A stretch of 64,000 nucleotides of DNA from Phlebotomus papatasi (lineage: Eukaryota > Arthropoda > Insecta > Diptera > Psychodidae): positions 110,236,627-110,300,626 of the forward strand of contig NC_077223.1 in NCBI RefSeq assembly GCF_024763615.1, read 5' to 3'. The notes beneath the pieces are model-generated. The model was not told where the DNA came from and did no database searches. It saw only the letters and a list, made by a program, of their open reading frames with translations. A program made the translations under genes and the position numbers. The stretch's first letter is position 1. The number at the start of each line of letters is the position of its first letter. Of this stretch, positions 1-9,990 are shown piece by piece.

Positions 1-31
1 AAAATTTTAATGTGCAAGTGTGATAACGCCG
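1..31. mobile_element. Right end of a family A foldback MITE
   Basis: The first 31 bases match the right terminus of family A (full copies at 5709-6085, 30074-30472 and 52064-52466), ending in GTGATAACGCCG followed by TAA. The rest of the element lies outside the window. Confidence 0.8.
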
Positions 32-243
32 TAAAGCAAGAGTTTGTAATGAATTAATGCACAGAATTTAAATTCAGTAACCGTTAAGACGAGTGTTTGA
101 TAGCGGCTCCCCGCACCCCATAATAGATAAAAATTCTTTCTTTTTAAAAAATCATCTATTAATCTGTTTGAAACTAATTCCATAATATGAGCAAACATTC
201 CATCTCAAGTATTTCTAGTACCTAAATTGACTGAATGTGTTAG
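32..243 (+). repeat. Dispersed repeat W, copy 1
   Basis: About 210 bp align almost without gaps to 40167-40376, including the shared block AGAGTTTGTAATGAATTAAT and the tail ATCTCAAGTATTTCT. The family A end abuts its left side. No coding function is apparent; the small frame here is a product of the repeat. Confidence 0.75.
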
Positions 244-511
244 TCGTAAGTGTATCTAGGGCATAAGACCTTACATAAACCGCTAGAAGACCTTTTATAT
301 ACACATTATTGATTCAAATGGCACTATGTTCGGTTTGAAGCTTGTGTCCTGGGTTTTTTTTTTATATTATCGTAGATGCGGGTTACTTTCCACTCTGAGA
401 ATGATTTTGCACCTCTGCTCTTCGTAGGCTTTGCTTTAGTTCTGGTCTGGTACTTAAGGATGATCTTTCCTGATAGGATATAATAGATAATGCCCTAGAC
501 ACACTTACGAC

Positions 512-601
512 TTAAGCCGAGAGACGACTTAGTGGAAAATTATGGAAATGAAGTTTAACCATTATTTCATATATAATTATGCTAAGCCGTCTCTCGGCTA
601 A
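512..601. repeat. Short hairpin/MITE with 20-bp arms
   Basis: The left arm TTAAGCCGAGAGACGACTTA (512-531) pairs with a right arm at 582-601 with one or two mismatches and a loop of about 50 bp. A single diverged arm recurs near 9867-9888 (CTTAAGCCGAAAGACGACTA), which suggests a dispersed foldback family. Confidence 0.6.
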
Positions 602-730
602 TCCTCAGGTCTGTCGAAGCCCTAATATAAGATCGACGAAGACCATCTTTCAGTACTAGAATTAAAGAAACCCTTACAAAAGCATTATTGCAAAGCCATT
701 CACATCTACGGCAACAGAAATGTGGTGGGA

Positions 731-1467
731 TTAACACTAAACCTACCTAGATCCGGTCAAATTGACCGGTTTAAAATTAACACATATTTAAGCGGTAAAA
801 TGTCACTATCAAACTTAATGAATTTCTTAAAATATGCATGTAATATAGGGGAAAGTGCTCTCCCTTTGAACGTTCATGCCTTTGAATAATGTGATTTTTT
901 TTTTTATTTTTCCTAAGTGGCATACACATTTCTATTAAATATTAGTTAGCTTATTATCAATTATTGATAATTATTTAATAATTATGTGTAAGTTTCTTAG
1001 GAAAATAAAAGAAAATTCACATTATTCGAAGGCATGAACGTTCGAAGGGAGAGTACTTTCCCCTATTTTTCAGTGTTTAAATTTTAATTTTTTGCTCTTT
1101 TCCAAGACAAATTGGTTGAGTATACTACCCAGGGGCATGACATTTCCTATGTTTCCCATATGTTTCTAGCGCGCCGAAAAAACTTTTGATTTTATTAGCT
1201 ATTTTCTGTCATTGTAAAATGAATTAGCAAAAAATATTAATACAAAATAAAAGCCAATTTAATAACGAAGAGGCAACCGAAAACCTCAAATTGGCAACCT
1301 ACGTAGTTTTGGAGATATCTCGTAAAATGTGTACAAAAACAGGAAAAAATTTACACTAAAACTGGTCGCATTTTTCAAAGGTAATGTCACCCCCCTAATA
1401 CTACCCTACCACGGTTTTGTTATTTGACCGAAAAACGACCAAAAACGGCCGGTAGGTTTAGTGTTAA
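731..1467. mobile_element. TIR element interrupted by a younger MITE
   Basis: The ends are inverted repeats (TTAACACTAAACCTACC at 731-747 against its complement at 1451-1467). The element is split by the MITE at 848-1063. A related copy without that insert lies at 11372-11586 and shares ATTAACACATATTTAA and AAAACGG..GGTAGGTTTA. It sits in the last visible intron of Ir93a. Confidence 0.65.
848..1063. mobile_element. Nested foldback MITE with TA target duplication
   Basis: It begins GGGGAAAGTGCTCTCCCTTT and ends in the complement, with arms of about 70 bp, and is flanked by TA on both sides (846-847, 1064-1065). The related copy at 11372-11586 shows the unoccupied site, so the borders are supported by comparison. 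TA duplication suggests a Tc1/mariner-type mobiliser; this is inference. Confidence 0.8.
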
Positions 1468-1837
1468 AGGTGCTCGTACGTATACCATAAACCCCTATGC
1501 TTACCGTATTTGATTACAACCCGGCCTATCTCAGCATAACCTAAATTTCGTTTTCATTAAGGCTTTCATAAGACACTGTTCCACACTATAGTAATTATAA
1601 GACCTTTTGGAGATTTACTCCCTTCTTGGAAAGAGTACTCCTCCCTGAAAATCCTCTTGTACATAAAAACAAAACTGCACAGACATCTCATAAGCACCTT
1701 TTTGGCATCCTGAAGTCACATCCAACGTAGAAATTCATAAATTTGGGTGAAATTTGCAAATTACAAAGCAATTAAGTTTCGGGTGATATCTACGTTTTCA
1801 CATCCACTATATGACTTCTTTATAACCCAAAAATTAC

Positions 1838-2003
1838 CTTGTTGCAAAAGTGCTCCGTAGATGTACCAGAAACAGTTGTTGATGCGATTCAGGCCCAGCC
1901 TGGCGATGTCAAAACCTTTCTGTTCGTAGAATGGGCTGAATCTGTTGACTAAGTACAGGAGAGGACCCATAACAACTATGCAAGCAGCTAAACAGAGCCA
2001 AGT
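1838..2003 (-). CDS. Ir93a: Ir93a exon 8: TM1 and pore helix
   Basis: The acceptor is CGCCCCTAG and the donor G|GTAATT; it enters in phase 0 and leaves in phase 1. The exon starts TWLCLAACIVV (TM1) and ends NCFWYIYGALLQQ, the pore-helix signature of Ir93a. The open frame past 1838 (NFWVIKK) is intron. Confidence 0.92.
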
Positions 2004-5000
2004 CTAGGGGCGAAATTTGAATATCTAAAAGATAACGGAAATTTAAGAGAATTGCATCATAAATACTTCTTTGGTGAAAGGTGCCATGAAGAGATACAAT
2101 CTACTAAGTTCTCGGGGTCGTGAGACAATAAAATTATAGGGTTGAATGCTGATGGGGATGGTGTAGTTTATGAATCTCTTGTACTTTTCGTTGACAGTAG
2201 CACCAACAGCTGCCAGGAACACCTTGTCCTGACTCACGAGATTGAGAATTTCCATGGGGATTGTCGTTGTGGGTAGTTGTCCTTCCTCTGTTGACTAAAA
2301 GTAGCACAAGAGAAGAAAGAGTATTAATACTGCAGGATTTCCCAAACTCAAACTCTCAAAAGCATGTTTCTCATGTTTCTCCATCTTTGGCTATTACAGC
2401 CACTTTCTTTAGACCTTCTCAAGTGATGTCTATTAGTGGGAGTTTTTAAAAAGTGCCATTTGTTTTTCTTAATTACTTGACTGTCTAATCCTCTTTCAAA
2501 AGTTTGCAAAAAAAAAAACAGGGACAGGGTAGAAGTTTAATGCTTGTGAAATAGGAAACATCCTCTTGAACATTCTCAGACAAACTCATAACAATTTCAA
2601 GCATCAGAATAACTTTAATAGGAAAATATTGTTAAAGTTAAATATTCATGAACAGTTGAACAAACAGAATGAGTGAAGTGAAAACTCCCAAAAATAATAA
2701 AAGCTCACCACAGTATTTATATTAAAAGTTTTTTTGGATTTTAATTCAGCAATATTATGAATTTTCACTGGATGCAAAATAATTGAAGCACTCAGTCTGT
2801 ATTGTTAATATTTTGTTTGTTCAGTTCCCCTGTTGTACAAAACATTCTAATTTAACTTTATTTTGCTGTTTTAAATTAAAATAGGAATAAAGTTTTTTAT
2901 TGGAATTTTGCTCTGCAAAACAATGAAATAATGAAATTTCGAGCCGGGGTAATTGATATACTGGAAGTTTATTGTATTTTTTTGTGGTAGGGTTATATTT
3001 AAAAAGTTATAATTAATCCTATTAACCCTTCGGTGCTCCTATTAATACTCCAGCTATTTTTTAAATGTTTTGTTTAGGAGAAATCTTTTTAGTCTTTTAC
3101 GAAAGGCAGAAAAGGATAACTGGAGACAGTCGGTCGAGTACTTTAGGACAAATTTTTGTCAAATTTTGTGCTGGTGTCTGATCAATGCGATCAAGCGATT
3201 ATAAAGACTGACTGAAGCGTTCTGTCGATCATGTAGCCTGATAAACACCATCAACCGATTTTAAAGACTGATCGACGTGTTCATCTGATCATGGAGATTT
3301 ATCAAAACGACCAGTTGATTATGAAAATTGACTGACGTATTCGGCCGATCATGGAGACTGATCGACACGTTCATCTGATCATGGAGTCTGATCAACACAT
3401 TTTGGCGATAATGGAGACTGATCGACACGTTCATCTGATCATGGAGACGGATCGACACGTTCATATGATCATGGGGTGTGATCAACGCATTCTGGCGATA
3501 ATGGAGACTGATCGACGCGTTCATCTGATCATGGAGTCTGATCAACGCGTTTTGCCGATCATGGAGACTGATCGACACGTTCATCTGATCATGGAGTCTG
3601 ATCAACGCGTTTTGCCGATCATGGAGACTGATCGACACGTTCATCTGATCATGGAGTGTGATCAACGCATTCTGGCGATAATGGAGACTAATCGACGCGT
3701 TCATCTGATCATGGAGTCTGATCAACGCGGTTTGCCGATCATGGAGACTGATCGACACGTTCATCTGATCATGGAGTGTGATCAACGCATTCTGGCGATA
3801 ATGGAGACTAATCGACGCGTTCATCTGATCATGGAGTCTGATCAACGCGGTTTGCCGGTCATGGAGACTGTTCGACACGTTCATCTGATCATGGAGTCTG
3901 ATCAACGTATTTTGCCGGTCATGGAGACTGATCGACACGTTCATCTGATCATGGAGTCTGATCAACGTATTTTGCCGATCATGGAGACTGATCGACACGT
4001 TCGTCTGATAATGGATTCTGATCAACGCATTCTGGCGATAATGGAGACTGATCGACACGTTCGTCTGATCATGGAGTGTGATCAACGCATTCTGGAGATA
4101 ATGGAGACTGATCGACACGTTCGTCTGATAATGGAATCTGATCAACGTATTTTGCCGATCATGGAGATTGAATGACACAATCAACCGATAATTATGGAGA
4201 CTGATCGAAGCGGTCAGCCGATCATGGAAATTCATCAACGCGGTCAGCTGGTCATGAGAGATTGGCCAACGCGTTTAACTGATCATGGAGATTAATCGAA
4301 ATGAGCAGCCGATCATGGAGACTGATAGTCGTCGCGTTCAACTAATAATGGAGACTGATCAAGACAATCAGCCGATCATGGCGATTGATCAATATGATCA
4401 ACAGATTATAGAGATGAATTCAACCACCCATAGAGATTCATTGACGCGAATAGCTGATTATAGACCTTAATCAGCGACGATCTACCACTCACAGTTTAGC
4501 TGACAATACTTGTGCATCCCCTGAATGACTGTGAGGTCAATAATTTCGCTAGTTTAGACCCCTTGCTTACTTTATTTTCCAAAATAAATGAAAAAGATTT
4601 AAAAAAAAAATATCGTAGAAGCATTCTATGTATAAAGCCGGAACTTTTTCCCTCATTCGTAGGTTAATAAATTTGACCAAAGATTTTCATGCTGTCAATT
4701 AATTTTTGTAGCAGTGTTGTGCTCGTGAATTGTAGATGATAAAATCAAATATGATACCAGTGCATAATTAAGAGTAAACCCTGAAGTTTTCCTCAAGAAT
4801 TTCCTCTCATGTTCTGAAAATGGAGTATCCGCACGGATGTGTGCATAACTAGAAGATCTTGTGTGAGTTTGTCAGCTAATAAAGCAACTCTTAATTAGCT
4901 GGAAGAGAGAGAGTCAGGAAGTGGATGGGACATAAAATTCAAACTATGCATGATACCATGAGTGTGGGTAAGCTATAAAGAGGTTGCACTTTCACCAATT

Positions 5001-8000
5001 ACTTTGGGCGTGGATGCTGTAAACGAACCACTTACATTGTAACTCAATTCCTCAGTTTCATTAGCCTTGGGTATGGCCACCGGGATGACGTGCATGGTAT
5101 AAGTGAAGTTCAATTTTTTGGCCATCTCATTGAGAATATCCATCACAACCCCTCGCATTACGCCCGGTACTCCTGATTCGTTGTACGCTATAATTTGCCA
5201 TGGTGGATTCTGGGAATGAGGGATGTTTATGTGAAGGGGGGATATGTCGCAAAATCCAAAAACATGTAACTCACGTGATATGTGACTATGTGGAGATTTT
5301 TGCCCCGAAAACCATTCGACACGTGCGGAAAGAGAACATCGTTCAGTTGAACCCCATCGTTTGGCTTCCATGTGCCAACGTCGAGGAATTTTGAAGATCT
5401 TCGAGGAGTATTTACGATACTCCACTCCTCCTCAACATAATCTAGTCCGGAGAAAAAGACATTAATAAGCTTGACTGAGTTTATAGGAGCTGTGATTCTT
5501 TCAGTACAAGTTGAATATTTATTAAAAAAAATTAAAAGTTTTGGTAATTTTTAATTTTTATTTTTTTTTTTAATTTTTCAATTTTATATTTTTACTAATT
5601 CAAAAATATAAATTTGAATGGGTCCTTAGAAAATTAAAATTACTTGAAATTTCTGATATTTTAGTTTAATAGGGGAGACTGGGGTCAAATTAGCTACGCA
5701 TAGAGTTACTGTTTTATCACACTTGCACATTAAAATTTTAATATGATTTACATTTTACATTAATTGTCACTGGTGAGAGTCCAAATGTGTAATTTGTGTG
5801 TTTGAATCATTTTATATTCAAAATTTGATCTATTTGTTGATAAAAAGGTAGACTTGGCCCGCAAAATTTAATATAAATTGATTTATAGCATTAATGCGAA
5901 AAATTAATGCGATTTTCTCTTTAATTTTTTAATGTGAAAAATATTTAGGCTTTAGGTAAATTTAAACTTATTTTTGCATGCCAAGTCCACATCTTTATCA
6001 ATAAATAGAAAAACCCAAGCGAAAATAGAAGCGACAATTAATGTGAATCACATTAAAATTTTAATGTGCAAGTGTGATAACGCCGTTAGACAATGAGATG
6101 CAAGATGAAATTTTGTAGGGTGCCTTAGAAGGAATATTAAGGAAAACATCTGCCTTACAATTATAAGACCGATCAGAGGTACTTGACCAAATCACAGCAT
6201 TACGAGCATTACAATAGCCGTGATTGTGAAAGAATCACAGCTGAAAGATAAGGAATCTTCCATGAGAATTTGGAATGGGATTTTGCTTACTCTGTGGAAC
6301 TTTATTGTCGACATTCGTCTGATACTCCGTGCCCCAGTATTCACCTGCCTGAACTTTCCATGTTGTGCAATTGGAGCAGACTGAGGTACTTTTCAGATGA
6401 GTCTGCAAAGAAGCCATTCATCACAATCAATGGCACCTTCCGCTCGTCCTGCCACAATCTCAAGACTTACCACCATCGTCTCCAAGAGCATATCTCTCCG
6501 TTCCTTCTTCGTCGGTCTTATGGTTTCCCATTCCTCATCGGAAATCTGCCCATAAACTGCCTTCTCTTCACGAATCATCCTAGACAGTGCCAGGACGAAA
6601 CTCCTCAGGAGCTCTGCACAGTGGCAGGTAATCCCAACCTTGCAAGCTGGATCCTTACTGGTCACATTATATGCAAAGGCCACATTTTCACCTTCCCCAA
6701 TCAGCGGAAGCACTGAAGAGATATTATTCCTTTCGGAATTCGTGTCTGAGATCACATACATCCACTGACTAAAAGGTTCCACCATTCCCAGATCTTTGGC
6801 CACTTCCATGATATTCTCCATAATCACCGTTGTCACAATGGCCAGAAAATTTCTCCCTATATAGTTGGTTGGGAGGCTCAAAAGGGTTCTTCGGATGGAT
6901 TTCCTGCGTTCCCATTCCTGAATGTGAGCCCGAATCTTGAACAGGGACACAGACATTGGCTTTACATAGCCATCGGGGGATTCTGAAGTCACAGCAATGG
7001 CTACACGGCTGATCATGTCGCGGGCAAAAGTATCATCATGGAGAACAATCGCTGACTTCCATTTCAGGGCTTGGGAGGATTTTAGGTCCAGAAGAACTTG
7101 AGGGAGTTCCTCACCACCGCTCGTTAGGGGTATCTAGGACCAAGAAAAAATGGTTATTGTTCTCCTTTTAAATAGAGAAAATGTAATGTCCTTGTAAATT
7201 AAAAAATATATTAATTAGGGTAAGTGTACCAAATTTCGGCCAGCTTGCAATTCCTGACAGTTTTTTTGTTCCTCGAATTTGCCATTAATTTTTAGTTTTT
7301 GCATACTCTAGAGATTATATAATGCAAAAAAAAATATTTTAAAAAATATCGCTTAGCTTAGACGAACAAGATGATCCGAAAAAAGGCATTAGAAGAATTT
7401 CGGAAGGGCACGGAACTATGAGAATGAGGGTAGCCTGAATAGGCCACCAAAGCTATGTCTACATTTTTATTCATTTTAAAATGTATTGAGAATAATTTTA
7501 GAGCAAATACAGACGATAAGTTGTTAACAAGGTTCTAAGCAAACACTCCTGAAGAAGAATTATTAAAAAAAATCAATTTATATTAAAAAATATTACATTT
7601 CAAACTTCAGACTTTGACGCTTGCATGAGTGGCCTTCAAAGTTGAAGTCAATTTCTTACTTTCACATACAAATGCGTATGGGAATTTTTCTGCACTCCTG
7701 ATTGTTATGCTACATATTTAAAAAGTGAGAAGTTTTCCCGTATTATAAGATACCTTTCCGTATAGAGGGATAAATACACTAAATTTTTGTTTAAATAAAT
7801 TTTTCCTTGGAGCACTGTGAGCTGAGTCCGAGATCAATTTAGGAATTGGCTTCAAATAGCTCCATATAAAAAGGCCAACTTGCCAGGCGCTTGCTTGCAT
7901 GCAACTATGCCGAAATTTGGCACACTTACCCTAAATTAATTAAAATTTAATAAAAGAAAATTGATTTTAGCGATGAGCATTTAACATATTGAGTGTTTAA

Positions 8001-8994
8001 ATCCCTTATCAATCAGATATCAATTAGATATGAACTTAAGATTTTTGCAAGCTATCCATTAGTGTATAACGTCCGTAAATGATGACTCTACCCTTCTATT
8101 TAGGTGAATTTTCATGATAATTGCACTGATTTTCGAGTTCTTAATATATTCTATTCCTAAATTAACTTTTCAAACTTTAAATTTAAATCACTCACTGAGA
8201 GAAATCCGAAAAAGTCAAAATAACATTCCGGAAATGTTAATTTTACCCTGCAGTATTGATCCGAAATCGGTGTAAATATTACCCTTTTTAGGTGTATTAG
8301 GGGTGAAAATTACCCTTTTTTCATGTTGATTTTACACTCAAAGGGTGTAAAATTAACATTAAAAAATGTTGATATATTTTTACACCCAAAAAGGGTTAAA
8401 GTTATGACGAAAAAATGTTAATCGCAGGCTCTTTTTTTTCTCAGTGATGTTTACTGAGTAAATTTAGTAAAATACTTATCATTTAGTCACAGGTACTACC
8501 GTACTACTATATAAATTTGAATAATCTCTCACCATGATAGCTTCACTTGGTGGCAATCTTGGACAATCTGGGTCAGTAAGAGCCAACAGAAGAAGAGTAT
8601 CAGCCCTGGCTTCCCGGAAAACTCTCCAGGTGTTGTCACAATTGCTCACTACAAGTACTGCTGTGTAGTCCTTCTTGAGATTGACACTCGTCCAGGAGTA
8701 GTAGGTGACATAGAGGCCTCCATTCTTAAGATCCTCTCTCAGAACTCGTTCAATTATCACCTGAACTTCTGTGTAGACGGGATCATATTTCTGGTCTAGA
8801 TATTCTTGGTCCAGTATTATAGCTATCAATTGCACAGAACACTTGAGAATGAGGATTCTCTAGACAAGGATAAAGAAGCACTTACCAATTGAAGCATTGG
8901 CTGTTATGAGAGATGGAAAATCATCTGCTTTCACGAGAAAATTCACTTGAACTGTTAGCACTAGCAGAAGAATCCTCAGGAACGTCCTCAGCAT
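1838..8994 (-). CDS. Ir93a: Ionotropic receptor co-receptor IR93a, partial (3' end off window)
   Basis: The spliced coding sequence is 8994-8886, 8822-8533, 7133-6471, 6402-6291, 5441-5275, 5209-5036, 2294-2067 and 2003-1838, all with GT..AG introns and compatible phases: 636 codons plus one base. The product has a signal peptide (about residues 1-23), an amino-terminal domain (about 24-440), the start of the ligand-binding S1 lobe (NPPWQ at about 448), TM1 (about 583-600) and the pore helix (NCFWYIYGALLQQ at the end). It aligns along its whole length by eye with Drosophila Ir93a, for example ANASI-A at the exon 1/2 joint, NTW in exon 2 and EEWE in exon 3. Known role: membrane co-receptor acting with Ir25a and Ir21a, Ir40a or Ir68a in temperature and humidity sensing neurons. 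The last third (TM2, TM3, S2, tail) was searched for in 1-1837 and not found, so it must lie left of the window. The position of the canonical glutamate-binding arginine in exon 7 appears not to be arginine, as in many IRs. Confidence 0.95.
2067..2294 (-). CDS. Ir93a: Ir93a exon 7: ligand-binding region before TM1
   Basis: The acceptor is TTTTAG and the donor GAA|GTATTT (a weak donor, but frame and homology require it); 76 codons, phase 0 on both sides. It contains FLAAVGATV, then FINYTIPIS and the block SRLYLFMAPFTKE leading into TM1. The residue aligned by eye with the glutamate-contact arginine of iGluRs appears to be a tyrosine within NEKYKRF. Confidence 0.92.
3174..4475. repeat. 30-bp minisatellite in Ir93a intron 6
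   Basis: About 43 tandem 30-bp units with core ATGGAGACTGATCGACACGT. Two unit types alternate to give a 60-bp dimer, and 3661-3720 is identical to 3781-3840, showing a 120-bp higher-order period. Edge units (3174-3350, 4180-4475) are most diverged, as expected for unequal exchange. Because 30 is a multiple of 3 and units lack stops, long frames stay open on both strands (3351-4175 plus, 3261-4238 minus). These are best read as artefacts inside an intron. Most units carry one or two GATC sites. Confidence 0.9.
5036..5209 (-). CDS. Ir93a: Ir93a exon 6: S1 lobe
   Basis: The acceptor is CATTCCCAG and the donor AAT|GTAAGT; 58 codons, phase 0. It starts NPPWQIIAYNESG and continues GVVMDILNEMAKKLNFTY, the typical start of an IR/iGluR ligand-binding lobe. 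Confidence 0.94.
5275..5441 (-). CDS. Ir93a: Ir93a exon 5: linker to S1
   Basis: The acceptor is CTCCGGACTAG and the donor CAC|GTGAGT. The translation used is the one giving KFLDVGTWKP and NLHIVTYH; it joins exon 4 in phase 1 (split codon AAT) and exon 6 in phase 0. The longer open frame covering this stretch is out of register with the exon. Confidence 0.9.
5671..5707 (+). mobile_element. Solo end of the TA-target family F element
   Basis: AGGGGAGACTGGGGTCAAAT resembles the terminus of the 1.2 kb element at 48623-49845 (GGGGAGACCGGGGTAC). It is cut short at 5707, where the family A MITE begins. Confidence 0.5.
5709..6085 (+). mobile_element. Family A foldback MITE in Ir93a intron 4
   Basis: Termini read CTGTTTTATCACACTTGCAC on the left and the near complement ending GATAACGCCG on the right. 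TTA flanks both sides (5706-5708, 6086-6088). The two halves are long inverted repeats of each other. The 3-bp TTA/TAA duplication fits PIF/Harbinger-type mobilisation (inference). Confidence 0.85.
6291..6402 (-). CDS. Ir93a: Ir93a exon 4
   Basis: The acceptor is CTTCTTTGCAG and the donor CAGA|GTAAGC; 37 codons plus one base. It carries the conserved cysteine pair in TSVCSNCTTWKV that matches the end of the amino-terminal domain of Ir93a. The frame running on to 6235 is intron read-through. Confidence 0.92.
6471..7133 (-). CDS. Ir93a: Ir93a exon 3: amino-terminal domain
   Basis: The acceptor is TCTTGGTCCTAG and the donor GTG|GTAAGT; 221 codons, phase 0. It begins IPLTSGGEELPQVLLDLK and includes NVAFAYNVTSKDPACK and YGQISDEEWETIRPTKKE, all matching Ir93a. 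The frame past 6471 into intron 3 (68 bp) is out of register with exon 4. Confidence 0.95.
7218..7931 (+). mobile_element. Family C TIR element in Ir93a intron 2, with nested insert
   Basis: Ends are GGGTAAGTGTACCAAATTTC and the near complement ending GGCACACTTACCC, flanked by TA (7216-7217, 7932-7933). Relatives are at 27270-27692 (opposite strand), 33859-34287 and 33397-33713. This copy is longer because element D (7628-7892) inserted near its right end. TA duplication suggests the Tc1/mariner type. Confidence 0.82.
7628..7892 (+). mobile_element. Element D inserted in family C, 9-bp target duplication
   Basis: The insert is flanked by GCTTGCATG on both sides (7619-7627 and 7893-7901); the uninterrupted family C copies carry that sequence once. 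A second copy at 58039-58309 has the same right end (CCAGGCGCTT) and its own 9-bp duplication. The superfamily is unclear; 9 bp fits Mutator-like elements or a retroposon. Confidence 0.85.
8193..8446 (+). mobile_element. Family B MITE, copy 1 (Ir93a intron 2)
   Basis: 254 bp with ends CACTGAGAGAAA and TTTCTCAGTG and a shared core CATTCCGGAAATGTTAATTT. Other copies are at 12575-12828 (same strand), 19853-20103 and 46397-46648 (opposite strand). The interior is built from short inverted copies of GTAAAATTAACAT-like motifs. Confidence 0.82.
8533..8822 (-). CDS. Ir93a: Ir93a exon 2
   Basis: The acceptor is ATTGATAG (chosen because it restores ANAS-I-A-II at the junction) and the donor ATG|GTGAGA; enters in phase 1, leaves in phase 0. 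It contains EYLDQKYDPVY, LKNGGLYVTYYSW, CDNTW and LTDPDCPRLPPSEA, matching Ir93a closely. Confidence 0.93.
8886..8994 (-). CDS. Ir93a: Ir93a exon 1: start codon and signal peptide
   Basis: The first ATG (8994-8992) gives MLRTFLRILLLVLTVQVNFL, a clear signal peptide, followed by DDFPSLITANAS, which matches the mature start of Ir93a. The donor is ATTG|GTAAG and intron 1 is 63 bp. Confidence 0.92.
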
Positions 8995-9022
8995 TTTGCC
9001 ACGTTCACACTTTGGAACCGAA

Positions 9023-9057
9023 TGAGATTGCTTATGTCATAAATCTTCAATTTTATA
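9023..9057 (-). promoter_or_regulatory. Ir93a: Candidate core promoter of Ir93a
   Basis: On the minus strand TATAAAA (9057-9051) lies about 30 bp before an arthropod-initiator-like TCATT (A at 9023), which is 29 bp from the start codon. The spacing is slightly long for a TATA box, so this is only a candidate. Confidence 0.4.
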
Positions 9058-9059
9058 CC

Positions 9060-9990
9060 CAACCATCGTGTCACGATCGCCTGAGATTAATTTTTCACCC
9101 CAAAATACTGAGTTCCCAGATTATTTTGTCCAGGTGTACAAATTCAATCAAGAGCAAAGGAAGAAAAATTTATTAATACTCGTAAGAACGTTGCTGGAGT
9201 GCCGAAGACGTGGAAATGCCATGTGAAAGTGTGTGGCACAGTTTGGCGGAAAATGAAATGGAAAGCTGCTTAGAAGCTTCCGTTAAAGGTCTGCTGAATC
9301 TTACTGATGAATTAACAATGATTTGTGTTCGATCAACCCATTTTTCCCTTCCTCAAAGTTCAACACTCGCACTGTCTTGCTCAATGAACTTTTTTGTGGG
9401 TCAAGTTCTCAGAGGATGCTTTTGGGGGAAAATTGAAAGCCCAATTTCACCAGAAAGACCATTTAAGTATTTTTAGTAGGATTTTATTGCTCGAAACATT
9501 ACGGAATGCGCAATAGAATGGAAACCATATCAAATTATTCTCAACTGAAAATAGTTTTAATCTGAGAAATATGTTGCTCCTGCCACTAGCCTGTATTAAT
9601 TACAAAAAGAAATTGTAGGTTATATTAGTTAACGATATAATTTATTAAATAATTACACTGGCAATTTGCAGACTTGCAATGGCTCTACTGAAATTAAGTA
9701 CACTCAGAACAAAAACCGAGTAAAACTGACTCGAAGCGATGTAAAATTAATTCTTTTTTTCGGAGTGGTTTTCTATTTAGAGTAAAGTTTATTTCTTTCA
9801 TGTTGTATTATTTAGAACAGTTGATTAAACATTTTTCAGAGTAATGTCCTAAGTAAGCATACAGCTTAAGCCGAAAGACGACTAATCTATTAAATAATGT
9901 CGGGTAATCATCCAAAAGAAAAGTTTTCGCATGGAAGGAACAAAAATTTTCTCAAAAAAAAACTACAACATCAATGCTTTATAAATTTTG
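9060..9990. other. Ir93a upstream region, no gene seen
   Basis: The unique-looking sequence upstream of Ir93a gives only short unrelated frames (8913-9176, 9210-9476). A diverged single arm of the 512-601 hairpin occurs around 9867-9888. Nothing else could be assigned. Confidence 0.5.

Noticed and set aside
1..1837. Remaining 3' exons of Ir93a
   Set aside because: No minus-strand frame encodes the expected ADSGRLVVG..WW..TYSGNLVAFLTFP-type segment; the region is intron filled with repeats.
3261..4238. Long minus-strand frame (325 codons) of 10-residue repeats, with a long plus-strand frame over the same bases
   Set aside because: It lies in an intron of Ir93a, exists only because the 30-bp unit lacks stops, and both strands are equally open.
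3174..4475. Regular repeats that might suggest a CRISPR array
   Set aside because: The units are contiguous with no unique spacers, and the window is eukaryotic.
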